DNA of 35,472 nucleotides, taken from an uncultured Oscillospiraceae bacterium. GTDB lineage: Bacteria; Bacillota; Clostridia; Oscillospirales; Acutalibacteraceae. This document shows, one piece after another, positions 1-4,900 of this stretch. A program made the position numbers and the translations under genes. The notes beneath the pieces are model-generated. The model saw only the letters and a program-made list of their open reading frames with translations. It ran no database searches and was not told where the DNA came from. Position 1 is the first letter of the stretch, and each line of letters starts with the position of its first letter. The stretch lies in assembly GCA_900547445.1 (NCBI GenBank), contig URGJ01000017.1, forward strand, positions 1-35,472. The letters are read 5' to 3'.

Positions 1-107
1 GTGTATCTGCCTTGTGCTATCAGGCTGTTCTTCAAACGGATAAGTGATTGCAACACTTCGCTGTATTCTTCCTTGGAAAGATATAAATGATATTTCCGTT
101 CTTTCAA
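1..107 (-). CDS. Partial small protein typical of integrative elements (N-terminus only)
   Basis: The gene reads leftward off the window edge, so only about 35 residues are visible, beginning MKERKYHLYLSKEEY. The start is TTG at 107-105, chosen because a strong GGAGGTGG ribosome binding site lies at 113-120 and no ATG is available. From memory, short basic proteins with this 'KYHLYLS.EEY....SLI.LKNSLI.QGRYT' pattern are common in conjugative and integrative elements of Bacillota; their function is not established. The upstream side (112-382) is full of repeats, and two tRNA genes follow, a setting that suits the end of an integrated element. I cannot see an integrase or relaxase inside the window, so the mobile-element link is inference. 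That it is coding is fairly sure; the function is unknown. Confidence 0.65.
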   Translation of the reverse strand, partial: MKERKYHLYLSKEEYSEVLQSLIRLKNSLIAQGRY

Positions 108-111
108 AACA

Positions 112-218
112 ACCACCTCCTGTTACCGCAATTATATAATAAGAAAGGGCATAGAGGTGGTGTGCGATTGCTGCTTGACCACCCCTGAATGAACGAATTA
201 ACAGGGTAACGACCACCT
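112..218 (-). repeat. Alternating GGTGGT/ACCACC inverted repeats next to a ribosome binding site
   Basis: ACCACCTC at 112-119 is the complement of the ribosome binding site of the small gene starting at 107. A perfect 8-base inverted copy, GAGGTGGT, lies at 154-161, and further ACCACC motifs are at 178-183 and 212-217. Read on the minus strand, the segment from 161-154 could pair either with the ribosome binding site or with the upstream GGTGGT copies. If the transcript starts above position 218, this would be a switchable leader. A TATAAT-like box at 131-136 could instead start transcription inside the region and remove most of it. Confidence 0.45.
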
Positions 219-223
219 TTTCC

Positions 224-382
224 ATTAGCAGAAATTTTGCTCGATTTTTTCTGCCATTAGCAGAGAGGGCATTTTCATTAGCAAAACTACGATTTTTTGC
301 TAATTTTTATTAGCAAGCCGTACACCTGAAAGGCGGACGACATTAGTCCTAATTTCCGTTAGCTGACGGAGAATTTGCTAAT
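224..382. repeat. Helically phased ATTAGCA repeats
   Basis: ATTAGCA occurs in direct orientation at 224-230, 256-262, 277-283 and 309-315, and inverted (TGCTAAT) at 298-304 and 376-382. The steps between successive direct copies are 32, 21 and 32 bases, close to three, two and three helical turns, and the inverted copy at 298 is 21 bases from the one at 277. Such spacing is usual for clustered binding sites on one face of the DNA, for example arm-type sites of a tyrosine recombinase or initiator iterons. Which protein binds is unknown. Confidence 0.6.
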
Positions 383-424
383 TAAAATCTATGAATTTCA
401 CGATTTTTCTCTTTTACCGAAAAA

Positions 425-469
425 ATGAAAAAACGCCGGAAACCCTTGATTTTACACAGGTTTCCGGCG
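425..469 (-). terminator. Rho-independent terminator after tRNA-Arg
   Basis: The stem CGCCGGAAACC (434-444) pairs with GGTTTCCGGCG (459-469), an 11-bp perfect G+C-rich stem with a 14-base loop. On the minus strand it is followed by T tracts (complement of 425-433 and beyond). It begins about 8 bases after the CCA end of tRNA-Arg and should terminate that transcript. Confidence 0.85.
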
Positions 470-476
470 GAGTTTT

Positions 477-553
477 TGGCGTTCCCGAGGTGATTCGAAC
501 ACCCGACCTACCGCTTAGGAGGCGGTCGCTCTATCCAGCTGAGCTACGGAAAC
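477..553 (-). tRNA. tRNA-Arg (anticodon CCT)
   Basis: On the minus strand the gene runs from GTTTCCG at 553 to an encoded CCA at 479-477. The acceptor stem GTTTCCG/CGGGAAC pairs with one G-T wobble. The D arm contains AGCTCAGCTGGATAGAGC, the anticodon stem ACCGC/GCGGT encloses the loop CTCCTAA, giving anticodon CCT (decodes AGG), and the T arm contains GGTTCGAATC-like sequence (GTTCGAATC). It is preceded at 13 bases by a hairpin with a T tract and followed by its own terminator. The 3' end of such tRNA genes is a common integration site for mobile elements. Confidence 0.95.
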
Positions 554-565
554 ATACTATTTTGC

Positions 566-596
566 GAAAAAAAGCCGCAAACAAAGCTGTTGCGGC
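566..596 (-). terminator. Terminator-like hairpin between the two tRNA genes
   Basis: GCCGCAA (574-580) and TTGCGGC (590-596) form a 7-bp stem with a 9-base loop, and on the minus strand the stem is followed by seven T residues. It lies directly between tRNA-Gly and tRNA-Arg, ending 13 bases before tRNA-Arg. It looks like a terminator for tRNA-Gly, although it could also be a partial terminator or a processing element. Confidence 0.75.
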
Positions 597-600
597 AAAT

Positions 601-675
601 TGGAGCGGGTGATGGGAATCGAACCCACACGACCAGCTTGGAAGGCTGGGATTCTAGCCATTGAACTACACCCGC
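601..675 (-). tRNA. tRNA-Gly (anticodon TCC)
   Basis: On the minus strand the gene starts with GCGGGTG at 675 and ends with an encoded CCA at 603-601. The acceptor stem GCGGGTG/CACCCGC is perfect, the D arm reads TAGTTCAATGGCTAGAA, the anticodon stem CCAGC/GCTGG holds the loop CTTCCAA giving anticodon TCC, and the T arm has GGGTTCGATTCCC. It decodes GGA and, by wobble, GGG glycine codons. A sigma-A type promoter lies just upstream at 688-719 and a terminator-like hairpin just downstream. Confidence 0.96.
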
Positions 676-687
676 AAAACATTTTAT

Positions 688-719
688 ATTATACTACCAC
701 AAATCGGTCCATAAGTCAA
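688..719 (-). promoter_or_regulatory. Promoter of the tRNA-Gly/tRNA-Arg genes
   Basis: On the minus strand TTGACT (719-714) is followed by the overlapping -10 sequences TAGTAT (17-base spacing) and TATAAT (693-688, 20-base spacing). The -10 ends about 12 bases before the mature tRNA-Gly end at 675. The next 200 bases upstream are noncoding, so this is the only promoter candidate for the tRNA pair. Confidence 0.65.
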
Positions 720-799
720 GAGTTTTCTCGGCTTATTTTAAGTTATTTTAAGTAAATTTAATTGAGATATATAACATTTTAATATATCACTGGATTGGA

Positions 800-837
800 A
801 AACAAAAGGGTGTAACCCCATTTTATAAGGTTACACC
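800..837 (-). terminator. Terminator after the alcohol dehydrogenase gene
   Basis: GGTGTAACC (809-817) and GGTTACACC (829-837) form a 9-bp perfect stem with an 11-base loop. On the minus strand the stem is followed by CTTTTGTTTTCC. It lies 75 bases after the stop codon of the iron alcohol dehydrogenase gene. Confidence 0.7.
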
Positions 838-912
838 GCATTTATTAACACTTTTCCTAATTAAACAACCGCTAAAGACAGAAACTGTGCTGTTATATCC
901 AATAAGGATTCA

Positions 913-2058
913 TTAGAGCAGACTTCTGTAAAGCTCGGCTATTTCCGCTTCGCTTGTCTCCCTCGGGTTGCCTGGGCGGCAAGCGTCCGCATAAGCCGAA
1001 GCTGCAAGCGCAGGAATATCCTCTTCCTTAACAATGCCCTTTAAGGTGGTTGGAATTCCTACATCCTCAGCAAGCTGGCGAACCGCGTCAACAGCCGCCT
1101 TGCGGTATTCCTCCTGAGTCATATTGTCAACGCCCTCAACGCCCATTGCCTTTGCAATATCCTTGTACTTCTCGCCTGTGTACTCTGCATTGTAAGCCAT
1201 AACGGTCGGGAGAAGAATAGCGCAGGCCTTGCCGTGCGGAGTGTCATAATAAGCCGAAAGGGTGTGAGCCATAGAATGGTCTACGCCAAGTCCAACATTG
1301 GAAAAGCCCATTCCTGCAACATACTGTCCGAGCGCCATACCGTCACGGCCGTTCTTTTCGTTCTTTACCGCGGCGCGGAGCGAACGGGCGATAATCTCAA
1401 TAGCCTTAATGTGGAACATATCGGAAAGCTCCCAAGCGCCCTTTGTTATGTAGCCCTCAATAGCGTGGGTAAGAGCGTCCATACCTGTAGCGGCGGTAAG
1501 AGCAGCGGGCATTGTAGCCATCATATCAGGGTCTACAACCGCGACAACAGGAATGTCATGAACGTCAACGCAGACGAATTTACGTTTCTTTTCAACATCG
1601 GTAATAACATAGTTGATGGTAACCTCAGCCGCGGTGCCTGCGGTGGTCGGAACGGCGATAATCGGAACGCACTTGTTCTTTGTGGGGGCTACTCCCTCAA
1701 GAGATCGAACATCCGCAAACTCGGGGTTGGTGATTATAATACCGATAGCCTTTGCGGTGTCCATTGAAGAGCCTCCGCCGATTGCAACAATACAGTCCGC
1801 ACCGCACGCCTTAAACTCCTCAACGCCGTGCTGAACATTCTCAATAGTCGGGTTAGGCTTAATATCGGAATAAAGCTTATAAGCTATCCCCGCGTTATCA
1901 AGAATATCTGTAACCTTTTTAGCAACGCCGAATTTCACAAGATCGGGATCGGAAGCGACAAAGGCTTTCTTAAAGCCGCGGCTTTTAATCTCGTCGGGAA
2001 TGGCGTTAATAGCGCCCGCGCCATGGTATGAAGTTTCGTTTAGCATAAATTTGTTCAT
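913..2058 (-). CDS. fucO: Iron-containing alcohol dehydrogenase, FucO (lactaldehyde reductase) type
   Basis: This cytoplasmic NAD(H)-dependent oxidoreductase (381 aa, normal family length) should interconvert an aldehyde and an alcohol, for example lactaldehyde and 1,2-propanediol. The N-terminal Rossmann-like half carries the GGGS nucleotide motif near 94-97 and PTTAGTAAEVT near 137-147. The iron ligands expected for FucO are present: D194, H198, H261 and H275 (in GMDALTHAIEG, GVDHSMAH and DTPHG). Long stretches such as GQYVAGMGFSNVGLG recall E. coli FucO closely, but group III alcohol dehydrogenases differ in substrate, and ethanol or butanol formation is possible. The start has a purine-rich AAAGGAAAGGTGA site upstream. 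A strong promoter overlaps a putative Rex operator, which would tie expression to high NADH. It stands alone, with no fucose or propanediol genes nearby. Confidence 0.9.
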   Translation of the reverse strand: MNKFMLNETSYHGAGAINAIPDEIKSRGFKKAFVASDPDLVKFGVAKKVTDILDNAGIAYKLYSDIKPNPTIENVQHGVEEFKACGADCIVAIGGGSSMDTAKAIGIIITNPEFADVRSLEGVAPTKNKCVPIIAVPTTAGTAAEVTINYVITDVEKKRKFVCVDVHDIPVVAVVDPDMMATMPAALTAATGMDALTHAIEGYITKGAWELSDMFHIKAIEIIARSLRAAVKNEKNGRDGMALGQYVAGMGFSNVGLGVDHSMAHTLSAYYDTPHGKACAILLPTVMAYNAEYTGEKYKDIAKAMGVEGVDNMTQEEYRKAAVDAVRQLAEDVGIPTTLKGIVKEEDIPALAASAYADACRPGNPRETSEAEIAELYRSLL

Positions 2059-2093
2059 AAGGACTCACCTTTCCTTTTAAATTTTACCATTTT

Positions 2094-2122
2094 ATTATAC
2101 AATAAAAACTTTGTTAATTCAA
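2094..2122 (-). promoter_or_regulatory. Sigma-A promoter of the alcohol dehydrogenase gene
   Basis: On the minus strand TTGAAT (2122-2117), a 17-base spacer and TATAAT (2099-2094) form a near-consensus promoter, about 36 bases before the ATG at 2058. The -35 box lies inside the Rex-like palindrome at 2111-2128. Confidence 0.75.
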
Positions 2123-2128
2123 TAACAA
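2111..2128. promoter_or_regulatory. Putative Rex operator at the alcohol dehydrogenase promoter
   Basis: TTGTTAATTCAATAACAA matches the clostridial Rex pattern TTGTTAA-N4-TTAACAA with one mismatch. It covers the -35 box of the alcohol dehydrogenase promoter. Rex is known to repress fermentative alcohol dehydrogenase genes until NADH builds up. No rex gene is present in this window, so binding is inference from sequence. Confidence 0.6.
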
Positions 2129-2193
2129 AATCGTTAATAACCTGTTACTTTTATATAAGTTTTATACGACTGTTATTGTGATTTTTATTAACT

Positions 2194-2225
2194 GTTAATT
2201 AAGGACGGGCATTAGTTAATTAAGG
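2194..2225. repeat. 11-base direct repeat GTTAATTAAGG spaced by 21 bases
   Basis: GTTAATTAAGG occurs at 2194-2204 and 2215-2225, exactly two helical turns apart, in the intergenic region between the unknown membrane protein gene and the alcohol dehydrogenase gene, about 70 bases above the latter's -35 box. It could be an activator site; nothing identifies the protein. Confidence 0.4.
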
Positions 2226-2232
2226 TCTAATG

Positions 2233-2967
2233 TCAAGAAGCCTTTTCAAAATTTTCAAGAAGCTTCTTTGCGCTATCATAAGCTTCGGCGGCCTCTTTTC
2301 TTTTTTCCATTGTAGTTTCGGAAATACGGCGGCAGGAAATTTGGAGTCCCTCGGGCAATTTCCCAAACTGCTCTGATTGGGTGGCATTGTAGAAATCCTC
2401 CCCGAATTTATAAGGCTCGTCTTCAAAAAGACTTCCGCCCTTAGAAATTTCATCCAAATATTTATATGACTCGCTGTCGGTAATATAAAGAATTGCGTTT
2501 TCGTCCCCGGCAATCATTGCCTGAAGCTTTGTCATCATAGTATACCGATATTGTGTGTCGCCCGATTTGTTTGAAAAGCTTACATTTACTACCTGAATAT
2601 TTATCTCGCCGTCACCGTTTGTATCCTCTGCGTATTTTTGGAGATAGTCAGCTATTTTTTCCGTTTGTTCGTCAACAACAGCAGTATATGTAAAATAAAC
2701 AACCTCAAAATCGTATTTTGTCCTTGTGGCACACTGGGTTGTCAAAACCGACAATACTACCGTTACAGCGGTAATTGCTATTACATGCCATTTATACTGA
2801 AACCAGAAATTATCCCATTTTTCCTTAGGCGTCTTTGGTACAATAGCAACCTCACTCGGCTTAGGCGGAGCTTTCATCTCGCCATGCTGCATTTTTTTTA
2901 GCTCCAAAAACTCCTGACGGGCTTTTCTCTGTTCTTCTAATATTTCGTTTGTTTTTTTCTCAGACAT
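2233..2967 (-). CDS. Membrane-anchored protein of unknown function
   Basis: I do not recognise this 244-aa protein. An open frame extends to 3003, but the ATG at 2967 is preferred because GGAGGGTGA lies just before it. Residues 1-58 are charged and probably cytoplasmic (lysine/glutamate-rich, then a KPSEVAIVPKTPKEKWDNF segment). Residues about 60-78 form one membrane helix, and the remaining 165 residues should face outside. The outer part contains D115-T-N-G-D-G-E-I122, which has the DxNxDGxI pattern of a calcium-binding EF-hand or dockerin loop, though only one copy is present and no flanking helix pair is evident. A cysteine follows the helix (TTQCATRT near 79), but there is no signal peptide and lipobox arrangement. 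It has its own promoter and is flanked by unrelated genes. Confidence 0.75.
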   Translation of the reverse strand: MSEKKTNEILEEQRKARQEFLELKKMQHGEMKAPPKPSEVAIVPKTPKEKWDNFWFQYKWHVIAITAVTVVLSVLTTQCATRTKYDFEVVYFTYTAVVDEQTEKIADYLQKYAEDTNGDGEINIQVVNVSFSNKSGDTQYRYTMMTKLQAMIAGDENAILYITDSESYKYLDEISKGGSLFEDEPYKFGEDFYNATQSEQFGKLPEGLQISCRRISETTMEKRKEAAEAYDSAKKLLENFEKAS

Positions 2968-2993
2968 CAGCTCACCCTCCGTAATACATTTTA

Positions 2994-3022
2994 AATATAC
3001 CATTTAAACCGGCGATTTTCAA
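2994..3022 (-). promoter_or_regulatory. Sigma-A promoter of the unknown membrane protein gene
   Basis: On the minus strand TTGAAA (3022-3017), a 17-base spacer ending TGG, and TATATT (2999-2994) form a good promoter with an extended -10 feature, 27 bases before the ATG at 2967. Confidence 0.7.
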
Positions 3023-3114
3023 GAGATGTATCTGTTATTTCTGTAAACATTTTTTTAACACGCCCTGTCCTTTTGTCATATACTGTACTGCAAAAGAGTT
3101 TTAACAAAAGGCAT

Positions 3115-3147
3115 AAAAAAGCAGTCCCCGCTCAAAGCGGGGACTGC
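3115..3147 (-). terminator. Terminator after gap
   Basis: GCAGTCCCCGCT (3121-3132) and AGCGGGGACTGC (3136-3147) form a 12-bp perfect stem with a CAA loop. On the minus strand six T residues follow. It lies 16 bases after the gap stop codon and should end that transcript. Confidence 0.93.
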
Positions 3148-3163
3148 CCATAATTTAAAACAA

Positions 3164-4174
3164 TTAGATTTCAGCGAAATACTTAATGGTGCGAACCATC
3201 TGGCTTGTATAGCTGTTCTCGTTGTCATACCAGGAAACAACCTGTACCTGATAGGTATCGTCGTCAATCTTTGTAACCATTGTCTGGGTAGCGTCAAAGA
3301 GTGAGCCATAAGTGATTCCGATAATATCAGAGGAAACAAGGGGTTCCTCGGTGTAGCCGAAGGAAGCGGAAGAAGCAGCCTTCATAGCGGCATTAATACC
3401 CTCTACAGTAATGTCCTTGCCCTTAACAACGGCAACGAGGATTGTGGTGGAACCGGTCGGAACCGGAACACGCTGAGCAGAACCGATAAGCTTTCCGTTG
3501 AGTTCAGGAATAACAAGACCGATAGCCTTTGCAGCGCCTGTTGAGTTCGGAACGATGTTTACAGCGGCTGCGCGAGCACGGCGAAGATCACCCTTTCTGT
3601 GGGGACCGTCAAGAACCATCTGGTCGCCTGTGAAAGCGTGAACGGTAGTCATAATACCGCTTACGATGGGAGCGTACTTGTTAAGAGTATCTGCCATCGG
3701 AGCTAAGCAGTTTGTGGTGCAGGAAGCAGCAGAAATAATCTTGTCATCCTTAGTGAGGGTCTTCTCGTTTACGCTGTAAACGATGGTGGGAAGATCCTTG
3801 CCCGCGGGAGCGGAAATAACAACCTTCTTGGCGCCTGCGTCGATATGAGCCTGAGCCTTGTCCTTTGAGCAGTAGAAACCTGTGCACTCAAGAACAACGT
3901 CAACGCCGATTTCGCCCCACGGAAGATCCGCGGCGTTCTTTTCGGCATAAATCTTAATAGTCTTGCCGTCTACGGTGATGCTGTCCTCGCCCGCAGATAC
4001 GGTATCTGCAAGAGCATATCTGCCCTGAGCTGAATCGTACTTGAGAAGATGAGCGAGCATAGCTGGGCTGGTAAGATCGTTTATAGCGACAACCTCATAA
4101 CCCTCTGCTCCGAACATCTGACGGAAAGCGAGACGGCCGATACGGCCAAAACCATTAATAGCAACTTTAACCAT
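3164..4174 (-). CDS. gapA: Glyceraldehyde-3-phosphate dehydrogenase, NAD-dependent
   Basis: This 336-aa glycolytic enzyme converts glyceraldehyde-3-phosphate, NAD and phosphate to 1,3-bisphosphoglycerate. The frame is open to 4234, but MVKVAINGFGRIGR at 4174 is the start because AAAGGAGGTAATTCC precedes it. Visible features are the NAD-binding NGFGRIGR motif (7-14), D33 at the end of the second strand, which favours NAD over NADP, catalytic C152 in SAASCTTNC, and its partner H179. The C-terminal WYDNENSYTSQMV motif is also present. The gene has its own promoter and terminator and is not linked to pgk or tpi, unlike in many Bacillota. A Rex-like palindrome lies upstream of its -35 box. There is no sign of a moonlighting or NADP-specific variant. 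Confidence 0.97.
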   Translation of the reverse strand: MVKVAINGFGRIGRLAFRQMFGAEGYEVVAINDLTSPAMLAHLLKYDSAQGRYALADTVSAGEDSITVDGKTIKIYAEKNAADLPWGEIGVDVVLECTGFYCSKDKAQAHIDAGAKKVVISAPAGKDLPTIVYSVNEKTLTKDDKIISAASCTTNCLAPMADTLNKYAPIVSGIMTTVHAFTGDQMVLDGPHRKGDLRRARAAAVNIVPNSTGAAKAIGLVIPELNGKLIGSAQRVPVPTGSTTILVAVVKGKDITVEGINAAMKAASSASFGYTEEPLVSSDIIGITYGSLFDATQTMVTKIDDDTYQVQVVSWYDNENSYTSQMVRTIKYFAEI

Positions 4175-4205
4175 TGGAATTACCTCCTTTATTTTTACGC
4201 ATATT

Positions 4206-4234
4206 ATTTTACCCCATTTTGATACCATTTTCAA
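4206..4234 (-). promoter_or_regulatory. Sigma-A promoter of gap
   Basis: On the minus strand TTGAAA (4234-4229), a 17-base spacer and TAAAAT (4211-4206) lie 31 bases before the gap start codon. The Rex-like palindrome at 4240-4257 sits just upstream of the -35 box. Confidence 0.7.
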
Positions 4235-4239
4235 GTAAT

Positions 4240-4257
4240 TTGTTTAATCTTTAACAA
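4240..4257. promoter_or_regulatory. Putative Rex operator between gap and the divergent unknown gene
   Basis: TTGTTTAATCTTTAACAA matches TTGTTAA-N4-TTAACAA with one mismatch. It lies 5 bases upstream of the gap -35 box and overlaps the candidate -35 box (TTAACA, 4251-4256) of the divergent plus-strand gene. Genes of central carbon flow such as gap are plausible Rex targets, and the same motif is found at the alcohol dehydrogenase promoter 2.1 kb away. The region is AT-rich, so chance similarity remains possible. Confidence 0.5.
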
Positions 4258-4278
4258 TTTTTTTAATTTTTATATATT
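4251..4278 (+). promoter_or_regulatory. Possible promoter of the divergent unknown gene
   Basis: TTAACA (4251-4256), a 16-base spacer and TATATT (4273-4278) lie 34 bases before the ATG at 4313. The surrounding DNA is AT-rich, so other -10 choices exist. Confidence 0.45.
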
Positions 4279-4312
4279 TTGGCATAATAACTCCATATGC
4301 GGAGGTCACATT

Positions 4313-4900
4313 ATGATATATTTGCCAAAAGCATTTGAACGCTATCTTTCGGCTTTGCGGCTATATGTTCAAATGTCGGTTTTAAAGGGCGGCGGAACAA
4401 AACAGCTTTTACAGCTTAAGAAAATTAGTCTTGCGGAAGCCTTTTATTTTAAGAAAGAGCGCTCGCCCGTTGATGTTATAAAGCTTTCCGATTCGCTGCT
4501 CGGCGCGGCGGTTATTATTCTTCTGCAAAGGGGTATATGTCTATCGGCGTTTTTTTCGGGCGGCGGGGTATTCCTAATAAACCGCCGCCTTTATACCGCC
4601 CTTTTATCGGAGCTTATTTCGCTTAGCAATGATGGCTGTAAAATCGCAATAAGCGCGGAGCAAAGTAATCTTATAATTAAAGCCGCAAACATATGCTTTT
4701 CAAACACTATGGAACGGCTTGTTAAGGCTATGAAAGGCTTTTTTCTGATTGAACGGACAAATAACACCCTGCTTATAGTTATTCCTACCGAAAAAACCTG
4801 TCTTAGATCAGAAACGGTGGAGAATGAATGGTGTTATATTTTAGACCGATTTTCCCCTATTAATATCTGGCTTTTAAATGTAAGGAACGACCCGCCTTAG
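4313..4900 (+). CDS. Unknown protein resembling a degenerate GHKL (histidine kinase type) ATPase domain
   Basis: The 195-aa protein has a GGAGGTC site seven bases before its ATG and is likely real. It has no membrane segment that I can identify with confidence and no known motif. Its order of segments recalls a sensor-kinase ATP-binding domain: SPVDVIKLSDSLL then RGICLSAFF (51-81), LINRRLYTALLSELISLS (88-105) where the N-box helix would be, KIAISAEQSNLIIK (110-123) as paired strands, then RLVKAMKGFFLIE and TLLIVIPTEKT (135-162) like the closing strand and P of kinases. The N-box asparagine and the DxGxG box are missing, so it should not bind ATP in the normal way. It could be a pseudo-ATPase or regulatory protein. 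It diverges from gap over a shared, possibly Rex-controlled region, and its stop codon overlaps that of the convergent flavoprotein gene. Confidence 0.72.
   Translation: MIYLPKAFERYLSALRLYVQMSVLKGGGTKQLLQLKKISLAEAFYFKKERSPVDVIKLSDSLLGAAVIILLQRGICLSAFFSGGGVFLINRRLYTALLSELISLSNDGCKIAISAEQSNLIIKAANICFSNTMERLVKAMKGFFLIERTNNTLLIVIPTEKTCLRSETVENEWCYILDRFSPINIWLLNVRNDPP

Larger units (their letters stand above)
108..476. other. 369-base noncoding stretch with repeats, possible end of an integrated element
   Basis: No convincing gene lies here. It contains the ribosome binding site of the small leftward gene, inverted GGTGGT/ACCACC motifs (112-218), a short CCCTG/CAGGG inverted pair (183-187 and 202-206), a phased set of ATTAGCA repeats (224-382), a T-rich then A-rich tract (about 398-433), and the terminator of tRNA-Arg (425-469). 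An open frame covering 391-612 runs through both the terminator and tRNA-Arg and is not a gene. The AT-rich tract would suit the insertion site of a Tn916-like element, but no boundary can be fixed from one side. Confidence 0.5.

Noticed and set aside
391..612. 73-codon plus-strand open frame
   Set aside because: It runs through the tRNA-Arg terminator, all of tRNA-Arg and the edge of tRNA-Gly on the opposite strand, and has no ribosome binding site.
1234..1767. 177-codon plus-strand open frame inside the alcohol dehydrogenase gene
   Set aside because: It is antisense to a strongly recognised enzyme, and its translation shows only low-complexity residues with no family resemblance.
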